Below, in pieces: positions 10,075 to 18,153 of a stretch of DNA of 64,000 nucleotides. The stretch lies in NCBI RefSeq assembly GCF_000272005.1, contig NZ_AKKU01000001.1, positions 248,001-312,000 of the forward strand, written 5' to 3'. The stretch comes from Alishewanella agri BL06. GTDB lineage: Bacteria; Pseudomonadota; Gammaproteobacteria; Enterobacterales; Alteromonadaceae. Positions within the stretch are counted from its first letter, which is position 1. The number at the start of each line of letters is the position of its first letter. A model generated the notes under the pieces. That model was not told the origin of the DNA and searched no databases. It saw only the letters and a program-made list of their open reading frames with translations. A program made the translations under genes and the position numbers.

Positions 10075-10080
10075 TATAAG
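10075..10080 (+). promoter_or_regulatory. Candidate -10 element for benKEF
   Basis: TATAAG lies 14 bases after the second LysR-type box and about 95 bases ahead of the benK ATG. There is no good -35 hexamer at the right distance, as expected for an activator-dependent promoter. A weaker third box ATAC-N7-GTTG lies at 10116-10130. Inferred by pattern only. Confidence 0.4.
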
Positions 10081-10175
10081 CAGCGTATCTTCTGGTTAAT
10101 GGTGAAAAATACACCATACCGATAGGGTTGCCTCGCCAGCCTATCCATCAACAGGAAGATAGAGAGAACACCGCA

Positions 10176-11561
10176 ATGCCAAACACAACAATACACCCTG
10201 CCGGCAGTAACCGGCCCGACAACAGGCTCGATGTCAACCAAACCATCGACAACGCCCGCTTTAACCGCTTTCACTGGCGGGTACTGCTACTCTGTGCACT
10301 GATTATTATCTTCGACGGCTACGATCTGGTGATATACGGTGTCGTGCTGCCGGTACTGATGCAGGAATGGCAACTTACCCCGATGCAAGCCGGTGCCCTT
10401 GGCAGCTATGCATTGTTTGGCATGATGTTCGGTGCACTGTTTTTTGGTCCGCTGGCCGACAAAATTGGCCGCAAAAAAGCCATCGCCATCTGTGTGGTGC
10501 TATTCAGCGGCTTTACCTTTTTAAACGGCTTTGCCCGTGATGTCACCGAATTTGCCATCTGCCGCTTTATCGCCGGTTTAGGTATTGGCGGCGTAATGCC
10601 CAATGTGGTGGCGTTAATGAACGAATATGCGCCGAAGAAAATCCGCAGCACCCTGGTTGCTATTATGTTTAGCGGCTATTCGGTAGGCGGCATGTTGTCG
10701 GCCGGCCTCGGCATTTGGCTTTTGCCCAACTTTGGCTGGGAAGTTATGTTCTATCTTGCCGGCATTCCGCTGTTATTACTGCCGTTGATTATGCTGTTAC
10801 TGCCTGAGTCGGTTGGCTTTTTAATTAAACGCGGCCGTCATAGCGAAGCGCGGCAAATGCTGAAAAAGGTAGAGCCGGCGTTGTCATTAACCACGCAATC
10901 CGAATTGCTTTTGGCCGACAATAAACCTGCTGGTAAACCGGTTAAAGAGCTATTTACCGACGGTCGTGCGCTGGGCACCCTGATGCTGTGGCTGGCGTTT
11001 TTCTGCTGCTTGCTGATGGTGTATGCGCTGGGTTCCTGGTTACCGAAGTTAATGGCCAATGCCGGCTATAGTCTGGGCTCCAGTTTAGCCTTCCTGCTGG
11101 TACTGAATTTTGGTGCCATCTTTGGTGCGGTCGGTGGCGGTGTACTGGGTGATAAACTAAATCTACCCAAGGTATTGGCGGTGTTTTTTGCTATTGCCGC
11201 GGTGTCTATTACCTTACTTGGCTTTAAACCACCGATGGTTGTGCTGTATTCACTGATTGCCATTGCCGGCGCCACCACCATTGGCAGTCAGATCCTGCTG
11301 TATGCCTGTGCCGCACAGTTCTATAACCTGAATATCCGTTCCACCGGTCTTGGCTGGGCGTCGGGAATTGGCCGTAACGGCGCCATAGTGGGTCCCTTGC
11401 TGGGCGGGTCTTTGCTGGCGATTAGCCTGCCATTGCAACTTAACTTTTTGGCCTTTGCCGTACCCGGCGTGATTGCATCTGTGGCGATGTCGGTGTTTGT
11501 ATTAAGCCAGCGCAGGGGCAAGGCAGCACCGGCTTTTGTCTTACAAAAACAACGGGTATAA
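10176..11561 (+). CDS. benK: Benzoate transporter, major facilitator family
   Basis: Inner-membrane proton symporter of the aromatic acid:H+ (AAHS) family, likely importing benzoate. About 12 hydrophobic segments are visible in 461 residues. Family marks are FDGYDLVIYG in the first helix (47-55) and GPLADKIGRKKA (91-102), the MFS loop signature. An in-frame TTG at 10128 would add 16 polar residues; the ATG at 10176 starts a normal AAHS N-terminus. benE begins three bases after the stop. PcaK (4-hydroxybenzoate/protocatechuate) is the closest alternative; the benE-benF company favours benzoate. Confidence 0.85.
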   Translation: MPNTTIHPAGSNRPDNRLDVNQTIDNARFNRFHWRVLLLCALIIIFDGYDLVIYGVVLPVLMQEWQLTPMQAGALGSYALFGMMFGALFFGPLADKIGRKKAIAICVVLFSGFTFLNGFARDVTEFAICRFIAGLGIGGVMPNVVALMNEYAPKKIRSTLVAIMFSGYSVGGMLSAGLGIWLLPNFGWEVMFYLAGIPLLLLPLIMLLLPESVGFLIKRGRHSEARQMLKKVEPALSLTTQSELLLADNKPAGKPVKELFTDGRALGTLMLWLAFFCCLLMVYALGSWLPKLMANAGYSLGSSLAFLLVLNFGAIFGAVGGGVLGDKLNLPKVLAVFFAIAAVSITLLGFKPPMVVLYSLIAIAGATTIGSQILLYACAAQFYNLNIRSTGLGWASGIGRNGAIVGPLLGGSLLAISLPLQLNFLAFAVPGVIASVAMSVFVLSQRRGKAAPAFVLQKQRV

Positions 11562-11564
11562 GCA

Positions 11565-12746
11565 ATGCGAACTCTACTGCGGGATAGCTCAGTATCAGCG
11601 TTGGTGGCCGGTTTAATCGCGACCTTGATTTCCTATGCCGGCCCTTTGTTGATTATTTTTCAGGTTGCCGCTGTGGCGGAGTTACCCGCAGCCCTGCTGA
11701 GCTCCTGGATCTGGGCCATCTCGATTGGCAGTGGTGTACTGGGCATTGCCCTCAGTTATTACTACAAGGTGCCGGTGATTATCGCCTGGTCGGCGCCCGG
11801 CTCAGCGCTGCTATTAACACTGTTACCGGGATTAAGTTATGCCGAAGCCGTTGGCGCTTATCTGATGACCGCGTTGTTGCTACTGCTGCTGGGGCTAACC
11901 GGTGCCTTTGACCGGCTGCTAAAGCTGTTACCGCCGGCCATTACGGCAGCTATGTTGTGTGGCATCTTACTGCAGTTTGGCATGGCGGTATTTGGGGTAT
12001 TGCCGCAAAACCCGCTACTGGTCTTGTTAATGTTACTGGCTTATCTGCTGGGGCGGCGCTTTTTACCGCGTTACGCCATCGTGCTGGTATTACTGACCGG
12101 GCTAACCATAGCATTGTGGCAGGGGCAGGTCGATACCAAGCTGATCAGCTGGCAGTTAGCCACAGTGGTGTGGACTACGCCGGTATTTAGCCTGCAGGCT
12201 TTGCTTAATGTGTCGGTGCCGCTATTGCTGGTGGCACTAAGCGGCCAGTTTATGCCGGGTATGGCAGTGCTACGACAAGCCGGTTACCCACTGGCCGCCA
12301 GCCCGCTGTTAACCCATAGTGCGCTGGGCAGTGCAGCGCTGGCGCCCTTTGGTTGTCATGGTTTAAACCTAGCCGCCATTACTGCGGCGATCTGCACTGG
12401 CAAAGATGCGCATCCGGATCCGGCCAGGCGCTATATCGCCGGTATCAGTGGTGGTGTGGCGTATCTGCTGCTGGGGATCTTTGGCGGCACTTTGGTGGCA
12501 CTGTTTAGTGCTTTTCCCAGGGCTTTTATTGCGGCCTTAGCCGGGCTGGCGTTGTTTGGTGCTATTGCCGGTGCCTTGCACTCTGCCATGGCAGAGCCCA
12601 AAACCCGCGAAGCCGCCCTGATTACCTTGCTACTTACCAGCTCGGGCGTCAGCTTATTCGGTCTGGCTGCCGCCTTTTGGGGCCTAACCGCCGGCTTACT
12701 GACCCATGTTGTACTTACTTATAAACAGAATGAACTAACACCCTAA
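11565..12746 (+). CDS. benE: Benzoate/H+ symporter BenE family
   Basis: A second inner-membrane benzoate carrier, family BenE. The 393-residue product is strongly hydrophobic throughout, with about 11-12 helices, and begins with SALVAGLIATLISYAGPLLI, typical of the family. The conserved polar stretch GCHGLNLAAITAAICTGKDAHPDP lies mid-protein. It starts three bases after benK, so the pair is co-translated. Having both BenK and BenE is known in Pseudomonas and Acinetobacter ben clusters. Confidence 0.9.
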   Translation: MRTLLRDSSVSALVAGLIATLISYAGPLLIIFQVAAVAELPAALLSSWIWAISIGSGVLGIALSYYYKVPVIIAWSAPGSALLLTLLPGLSYAEAVGAYLMTALLLLLLGLTGAFDRLLKLLPPAITAAMLCGILLQFGMAVFGVLPQNPLLVLLMLLAYLLGRRFLPRYAIVLVLLTGLTIALWQGQVDTKLISWQLATVVWTTPVFSLQALLNVSVPLLLVALSGQFMPGMAVLRQAGYPLAASPLLTHSALGSAALAPFGCHGLNLAAITAAICTGKDAHPDPARRYIAGISGGVAYLLLGIFGGTLVALFSAFPRAFIAALAGLALFGAIAGALHSAMAEPKTREAALITLLLTSSGVSLFGLAAAFWGLTAGLLTHVVLTYKQNELTP

Positions 12747-12768
12747 TACTTTTTCGACAGGATTTTTT

Positions 12769-14091
12769 ATGCGCAATGATATGTGTGGCGGCTTCGTGCG
12801 GCCTGAATTTAGCAAAACAAACCGCTCTAAAGCAGCTAAGTCTTTATCTTATATCGTTTTTAGTCTTGCAGCTGTTATTGCCAATGCCGCACAGGCTGAT
12901 GGGGAAATCACCCCACTGTGGCAGGATAGCAAGCTTGATTTACAGCTAAGAAACTACTATTTCTCGCGTGAGTTTAGCGATCTTAAAAGTCCGGGGCCAC
13001 GGCGCGCAACCGAATGGGCACAAGGCGCGGTGGCAAGCTTTAAATCCGGCTATAGTGCGACGCCGCTGCAGGTCGGTTTTGACGTGCATGCCTTCGCCGG
13101 CGTTAAGCTCGACAGCAGTCGCAGCAAAATTAACAGCGGTTTACTGGCATTGGACGACGATGGCACTGCCGCCGACAGCTACGGCCGGCTGGCCGGTACG
13201 CTAAAACTAAAGGCCGGCGGCACTGAGTTAAGAGTAGGGGAGTTGCTGCCGAATTTGCCGGTATTAACCTATAGCGATATCCGGTTATTACCGCCAACCT
13301 ATCAGGGTGCCAGTTTGCATTCTGTGCTGAGCAGCAAGCTAACATTACAGGCTGGCTATCTGGAAAGTACTAGTCTGCGAAACCGCGCCGGGCGCGATAA
13401 ATTACAGGCTATGCTGGGGCATGTGCCGCAGCGCCAGGTCAGCAGCGACAGCTTTCGCTATCTTGGCGCTGATTATCAGTTAACGGCGAACAGCCAGTGG
13501 CGGCTTTGGTATGCGCAGCTGGAAGATCTCTATCAGCAAGCCTATCTTAACTGGCAGCAGCAAATTGCACTGAATCAGCAGTTGCAGTTTAAAGCCAATC
13601 TTGGGGTGTTTTCGGCGCAGGAGCATGGCCGTGCGCTATTAAACCAGCTGGATAACCAGGCCTTTTACGCGCTGTTTTCGCTAAAGCAGGGCGCACATAC
13701 CGGCTATATGGGTTATCAGCAAATGCGCGGCGACAGCGCCTTCCCTCGGGTATTTGCCAATGTCAGTATTCTGGGTAACGAAGTACCAACTTTTGAATTT
13801 GCCTCGGCCGGCGAAAAATCCTGGCAACTGCGTTACGACACCGACTTTAGCCACTTTGGCATACCGGGTTTAAGCAGCACCCTGCGCTATATTAAAAGTC
13901 ATGGCGCCCGGGTGGGAACGGTAACTGATGGCGAGGCCTTTGAACGCGATCTCGATCTGGCTTACAGCGTGCAGCAAGGCGCATTAAAAGGCTTAAGCTT
14001 GCGGCTACGCAATGTCACGGCCCGCGCCAATTACCGCACCGATATCGACGAAAACCGCATTATTGTGCAGTACAACCTGACGTTTAACTAA
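12769..14091 (+). CDS. benF: OprD-family outer-membrane porin, benzoate-specific type
   Basis: Outer-membrane channel expected to admit benzoate. The 440-residue product has an N-terminal signal (hydrophobic YIVFSLAAVIANAAQA after a basic stretch, cleavage probably after AQA near 45) followed by an aromatic-rich beta-barrel with OprD features (LDLQLRNYYFSREF, LTYSDIRLLPPTYQGASL). It ends YNLTFN, so the last residue is Asn rather than the common Phe. The signal region is longer than usual; ATG 12769 has AGGA ahead, but an internal start cannot be excluded. The benF name rests on position after benK-benE. Confidence 0.82.
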   Translation: MRNDMCGGFVRPEFSKTNRSKAAKSLSYIVFSLAAVIANAAQADGEITPLWQDSKLDLQLRNYYFSREFSDLKSPGPRRATEWAQGAVASFKSGYSATPLQVGFDVHAFAGVKLDSSRSKINSGLLALDDDGTAADSYGRLAGTLKLKAGGTELRVGELLPNLPVLTYSDIRLLPPTYQGASLHSVLSSKLTLQAGYLESTSLRNRAGRDKLQAMLGHVPQRQVSSDSFRYLGADYQLTANSQWRLWYAQLEDLYQQAYLNWQQQIALNQQLQFKANLGVFSAQEHGRALLNQLDNQAFYALFSLKQGAHTGYMGYQQMRGDSAFPRVFANVSILGNEVPTFEFASAGEKSWQLRYDTDFSHFGIPGLSSTLRYIKSHGARVGTVTDGEAFERDLDLAYSVQQGALKGLSLRLRNVTARANYRTDIDENRIIVQYNLTFN

Positions 14092-14131
14092 GGCATAGTG
14101 ATACCCGCAAAGCGTGCGCCCGCCAACTAAC

Positions 14132-14205
14132 AAAGTTATCCACAGCACTCCGGTACCGGCCGGAGGTCTGAGCTCTTACCGGTACCGGAGACGTGTGGAT
14201 AAGTT
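14132..14205. repeat. Long imperfect inverted repeat between benF and the NRAMP-like gene
   Basis: Arms of about 27 bases, reading AAAGTTATCCACAG then CTCCGGTACCGG on the left, and CCGGTACCGGAG then ACGTGTGGATAAGTT on the right, pair with few mismatches. A smaller dyad CTCCGG-N6-CCGGAG is nested in the left arm. The genes on both sides converge here, so it may act as a two-way terminator, though no T-tract is present. The 11-mer TACCGGAGACG (14183-14193) recurs in the hairpin at 22727-22757. Confidence 0.6.
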
Positions 14206-15429
14206 AGCTTAGGGCGAGGTAGAGCGTGCGGCTGCTTAACAGCAGGGTGATAGCCAGCACGCTAAAGCCCAGCAGATTTTGCCGGCGGTTATTGCGATAG
14301 CGCCCCAGCGCTTTAGCATTGACCGCGACTAACAGACAGAGCGTAATAACCGGTAATAAAATGCCATTGGCAACCTGGGCAAACCAGATCACGCTTAAAG
14401 GTTTTAGGCCCAGACTGGATACCGTAATACCTATTAGCATTACCAGCAGCCAGGTCAGGCGAAACTGCTGCGGATTCAGTGCCAATAAACCCTGCAACGC
14501 ATAAGCCGCCGCCAGTGGCGCCGTGAGTGCCGATGATAAACCGGCCGCCAATAAGCCCAGCGCCATCAGATAGCGGGCACTGGCACCAAACAGCGGTTCC
14601 AGCGACAGTGCCAGCTCACCGGCGTTACTAAGCGTCAGCCCTTTGCCAAAAAATGCGGTAGCCGCCGTCGAGACTATTGCCAAAGTAATTAGGCCACCCA
14701 GCGGAATAGCAGTACGCAGATCGGCGGCAGACTCCGCCAGCGCCTGGGCTTTGTCGGTAGTTTGCCATTTACGGGCCGCACTGGCGGCATGTAAAAACAG
14801 CGAGTAGGGCACAACGGTAGTACCAACCAGCGCAATCACCGTTAACGTTGCGCCTTCCGGCAGTTGCGGTACGAAAAGTCCGCGCAGCATGGCCGACCAT
14901 GCCGGTTGGGTTAGCAGCATGCTGCTGATAAAGGCCAGGCTCATTAATAGCACCAGGCCAATTAACCAGCGCTCAATTAACTGATAGCGGCCTTGCCATA
15001 GGATCGCCGCAGCGATGGCGCCTAATAGCAAAGCCCAGGGGTTCAGCTTGCTGTGCTCTGTCAGCGCAAGTCGCCAGGCGGTATCCCCCCAAATGGCTTC
15101 AGCACCCAGGCTGGCACCAGTCAGATTACCGCCCTGATAGGCACTGTTACCCAGCACAATAGCGGCAATAACCAGCAGATAAAGTAAGGCTCGCAGCAGC
15201 GGATGCTGCAGTTGCTGGCGCAAATTCTCACCCAGCCCCGACCGGTTACGATGCCTAATCGTGCCGCCATCTCCTGCAAAATCAGCGTTGCTAACACCGA
15301 AAACAGCAAGGCCCACAGCAAAGCATAACCAAAGTTAGCACCGGCCAGTGATGCAGTAACTACGGTACCAGGCCCAATAAAAGCAGCGGTAACCAGGGTG
15401 GCAGGGCCAAAGCGAAAGACGGATGACAT
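14204..15429 (-). pseudogene. NRAMP-family-like metal transporter, interrupted by a single-base frameshift
   Basis: Two frames on the minus strand join into one NRAMP-like protein of about 408 residues. The first (15429 to about 15240) gives MSSVFRFGPATLVTAAFIGP through ARLGIVTGRG; after the C-run at 15236-15239 the family sequence continues one frame away as LGENLRQQL and on to the stop. One extra base in that run would restore the frame, so this is either a real mutation or a sequencing error. The first helix reads GPGT where classical MntH/NRAMP has the metal-binding DPGN, and helix 6 reads VVPYS instead of MPHN, so even the intact protein may not be a Mn/Fe carrier. Substrate unknown. Confidence 0.8.
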
Positions 15430-15682
15430 AGTTGTTGCTAAGCAGATAGTAGTTAACTCAAGACTTTACTGAAGCACTGGCAGCAGATCCAGTTAATTCG
15501 CTTTTCGTTGCCTGATAGCAGGTTTCCTGTTGGTTATTAAAATTATTTTTCACCTTAACTTTATGATTAATATCGATAATAAAAAAATATTCGATTTTTC
15601 TAAATTTTTTTTGGCCGAATTTATAAATCGTCACGTAACAACGGAAGCGTAAAGAAACGCAGACAAAACGGAGAGTGTTGTC

Positions 15683-17650
15683 ATGACTAATGTAAGTCAG
15701 CTGTTGTTAAACCTAAGTGTAAAGAAAAAATTGTTAAGTGGCTTTGCCGTGGTACTGGCCATCTTATTAACCATCAGTGCCCTGAGTTTTCAGGCTTTGG
15801 GCGCTTTAAGTGAACGCTTTACGCTACTGAACAACGTGAAAAGCATTAGTTTGCTGATCTCCGATGCCCGGCAGCAGGAAAAAAACTTTATCCTGCGCGG
15901 TGAGGTGCAGTATATCGACACGGCCATTGCCAATGTTGAGCAAAGTCTGCGTTTGTCTGACGCCGCTATCGCCGGCTTTAGCACGCCAGAAAGCATTACT
16001 CTGATGCAAACCCTGCAGCAACAGGCCCGCAGTTATCAGCAGGAACTGAAAAATTATCAACGACTTGAGCTGGAAAACCGGGCTCGTCAGCAACAGATGG
16101 AAGCCCAGGCGTACGCTGCCATCAGAAGCTTTAGCCAGTTGGAGCAAGACTTCCGGGCCAAGGCTACTGCTGCGATCGCGCGTCAGGGTAATGCCGAAAC
16201 TATCGCTGCGCTAAGTTATTCGCAGCTGGCTGCTGATGCCAACCGTGCCTTGCTGGAGGCGCGACGCTTAGAGCGTAACTTTATTATCAGCAAGGATAAT
16301 GCGGTTTATCAGGCACTGTTGGCACAGTTGGCAACGCTGGAGCAAATTATTCCGCAGTTACAGCAAAGTAGTAATGAGGCAATGGTGCAGCAACTGTTGG
16401 CCGAGGTGAATCAGCAGCTGGCGGCCTACCGCTCTGAATTTAGCAGTTTTCGCCAAATCAGTGCCCAGCTGGATAACTCTGAGCAGCAATTAACCGAGCA
16501 GGCTCGTGCTGTGGTATCTGATGCTGATTTATCGTTAGCGCGACAATTAGAGCGCCTGGCCGTGGAAGAGCAACAGTTAAAAACGGTATTACTGGTGTCC
16601 AGTGCGCTGGCGCTGCTCTTCGGCATCGCTGCCGCCCTGATCATCACCCGTCTGATTGTAAAACCGCTACAGCAAGTGGTGGCCGTGGCAGATAAAATTG
16701 CTGACGGCGATTTAACTGCCGATTTGGTCCCCGATCGTAGCGATGAACTGGGACAGTTGATGCAGTCTATGCAGCGCATGACGTTAAGTTTACGGCAGCT
16801 GATTTTGCGCCTCTCGGCAGGGATAACGCAATTGGCCAGTTCAACTGAAGAAATGGCGGTGATTTCGCAGCAAACCAGCACCGGTGTGGCACAACAAAAA
16901 ATGGAAACCATGCAGGTTGCCACCGCAATGAATGAAATGACCGCCACCGTGCAGGATGTGGCCCGCAGTGCCGAGGAAGCGTCAACTGCAGCTACTCACT
17001 CAGCCGAGCAGGCTGAATTTAGCAACCGCATTTTAGATCGCACTATGAGCGGCATTAAAAATCTGGCGCAGGAGGTCAGTGATACGGCGGTATCCATTGC
17101 CGAATTGCAGCAAGAAGCCGCCAGTATCGGCGAAATTGTTAGCGTGATTTCTGGTATTACCGAGCAAACCAACTTATTGGCACTGAATGCGGCCATTGAG
17201 GCGGCGCGGGCAGGTGAAGCCGGGCGCGGGTTTTCTGTTGTGGCCGATGAAGTACGGCAACTGGCCAACCGGGCACAGCAGTCTACTACCAAAATCAGTG
17301 AAGTGATTAAGCGTTTACAGCAAAAAACCGAACAGGCAGTACAGGCGATGCAGGCCAATGCCGGCATGGCGAATGAGGTATTTAAATCGACGGATGATGC
17401 CACTGAGGCTATCGAACTGATTATTAGTAATATCAAGAATATTCAAGCGATGAATCAGCAAATTGCTGCTGCAGCCCTGCAGCAAAGTACGGTAGCAGAA
17501 GAGATTAACCGCAGTTTGACCAATATTCAGGTAGTAACAGAGCAGTCTTCGGTCGCGATTGAAGAAACCGCCAAAACCAGCAGTGCGCTCAGTCAGCTTG
17601 GACTGGAACAACAGCAACTGGCCAATCAGTTCCGGTTATCTGCTGCCTGA
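15683..17650 (+). CDS. Methyl-accepting chemotaxis protein with large periplasmic helical sensor
   Basis: Transmembrane chemoreceptor. Layout of the 655 residues: TM1 about 18-40, an all-helical periplasmic domain of about 255 residues (41-297), TM2 about 300-325, a HAMP domain (IVKPLQQVVAVADKIADGDL), then the cytoplasmic hairpin with tip [32 protein letters not shown]. The sensor size and helical, Gln-rich make-up fit the HBM (helical bimodular) class, whose studied members bind organic acids; that is inference. A GGAG precedes the ATG. The 253-base gap upstream is very AT-rich and probably holds its promoter. No C-terminal CheR pentapeptide is seen. Confidence 0.92.
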   Translation: MTNVSQLLLNLSVKKKLLSGFAVVLAILLTISALSFQALGALSERFTLLNNVKSISLLISDARQQEKNFILRGEVQYIDTAIANVEQSLRLSDAAIAGFSTPESITLMQTLQQQARSYQQELKNYQRLELENRARQQQMEAQAYAAIRSFSQLEQDFRAKATAAIARQGNAETIAALSYSQLAADANRALLEARRLERNFIISKDNAVYQALLAQLATLEQIIPQLQQSSNEAMVQQLLAEVNQQLAAYRSEFSSFRQISAQLDNSEQQLTEQARAVVSDADLSLARQLERLAVEEQQLKTVLLVSSALALLFGIAAALIITRLIVKPLQQVVAVADKIADGDLTADLVPDRSDELGQLMQSMQRMTLSLRQLILRLSAGITQLASSTEEMAVISQQTSTGVAQQKMETMQVATAMNEMTATVQDVARSAEEASTAATHSAEQAEFSNRILDRTMSGIKNLAQEVSDTAVSIAELQQEAASIGEIVSVISGITEQTNLLALNAAIEAARAGEAGRGFSVVADEVRQLANRAQQSTTKISEVIKRLQQKTEQAVQAMQANAGMANEVFKSTDDATEAIELIISNIKNIQAMNQQIAAAALQQSTVAEEINRSLTNIQVVTEQSSVAIEETAKTSSALSQLGLEQQQLANQFRLSAA

Positions 17651-17693
17651 GAGAGCTGGCAGCAGGAGCTGCCGGCTGCACCTGGAGGGTGCC

Positions 17694-18053
17694 ATGCTAG
17701 AAAAATATTCACAGTTAACTCCTGGCGCTTTCTTTATTCTGGAACGGGATAAAGTAGGAGATTACCGGCTGCCCTCGGCCAGTGAGAGTATCTACCGGAT
17801 CACGGGTTACAGCGCTAAGACGTTAAAACGTAAGCCACACCTGTTTTTTGTTAATGTACACCCGGATGATATTTTGCAGTTACAGCAACAAATTCAGTTA
17901 TCGGGCAGAGAATTACAGCAGTTGTATGTCAAGTGCCGGTTTTTGCACGCGGCCGGACATTGGGTTTGGTTAAGTATTAAAGCCGCACCGCAATATTTAA
18001 ACTCAGGGGTGCGCTGGTGTGGTTTTACCTATGTGGTGAACCCTCAAGCTTAA
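17694..18053 (+). CDS. Stand-alone PAS-domain protein
   Basis: A 119-residue cytoplasmic protein that is essentially one PAS domain. PAS marks are YRLPSASESIYRITGYSAK, FVNVHPDDI and the terminal strands WVWLSIKAAPQYLNSGVRWCGFTY. There is no output domain, so it may modulate a partner. The ATG at 17694 follows GGAGGG (17684-17689); the frame is open further upstream but without a better start. It lies 43 bases after the chemoreceptor on the same strand, so the two may be cotranscribed and functionally linked, which is inference. Confidence 0.72.
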   Translation: MLEKYSQLTPGAFFILERDKVGDYRLPSASESIYRITGYSAKTLKRKPHLFFVNVHPDDILQLQQQIQLSGRELQQLYVKCRFLHAAGHWVWLSIKAAPQYLNSGVRWCGFTYVVNPQA

Positions 18054-18153
18054 TTTTATCCCGCCAAATCGCCAGTTGGCAGGATTTTGCTGCTGGCGCA
18101 ATTCTCCCTGTGCTAGGGTAAGCACTGCAAAATAACCAGAATAAGTGCTTGCT

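Noticed and set aside
15543-15660. AT-rich stretch before the first chemoreceptor as a FliA (sigma-28) promoter or Fur box
   Set aside because: GCCGAAT occurs, but the distance to the nearest TAAA is about 13 bases rather than the needed 19, and no Fur-like dyad could be built.
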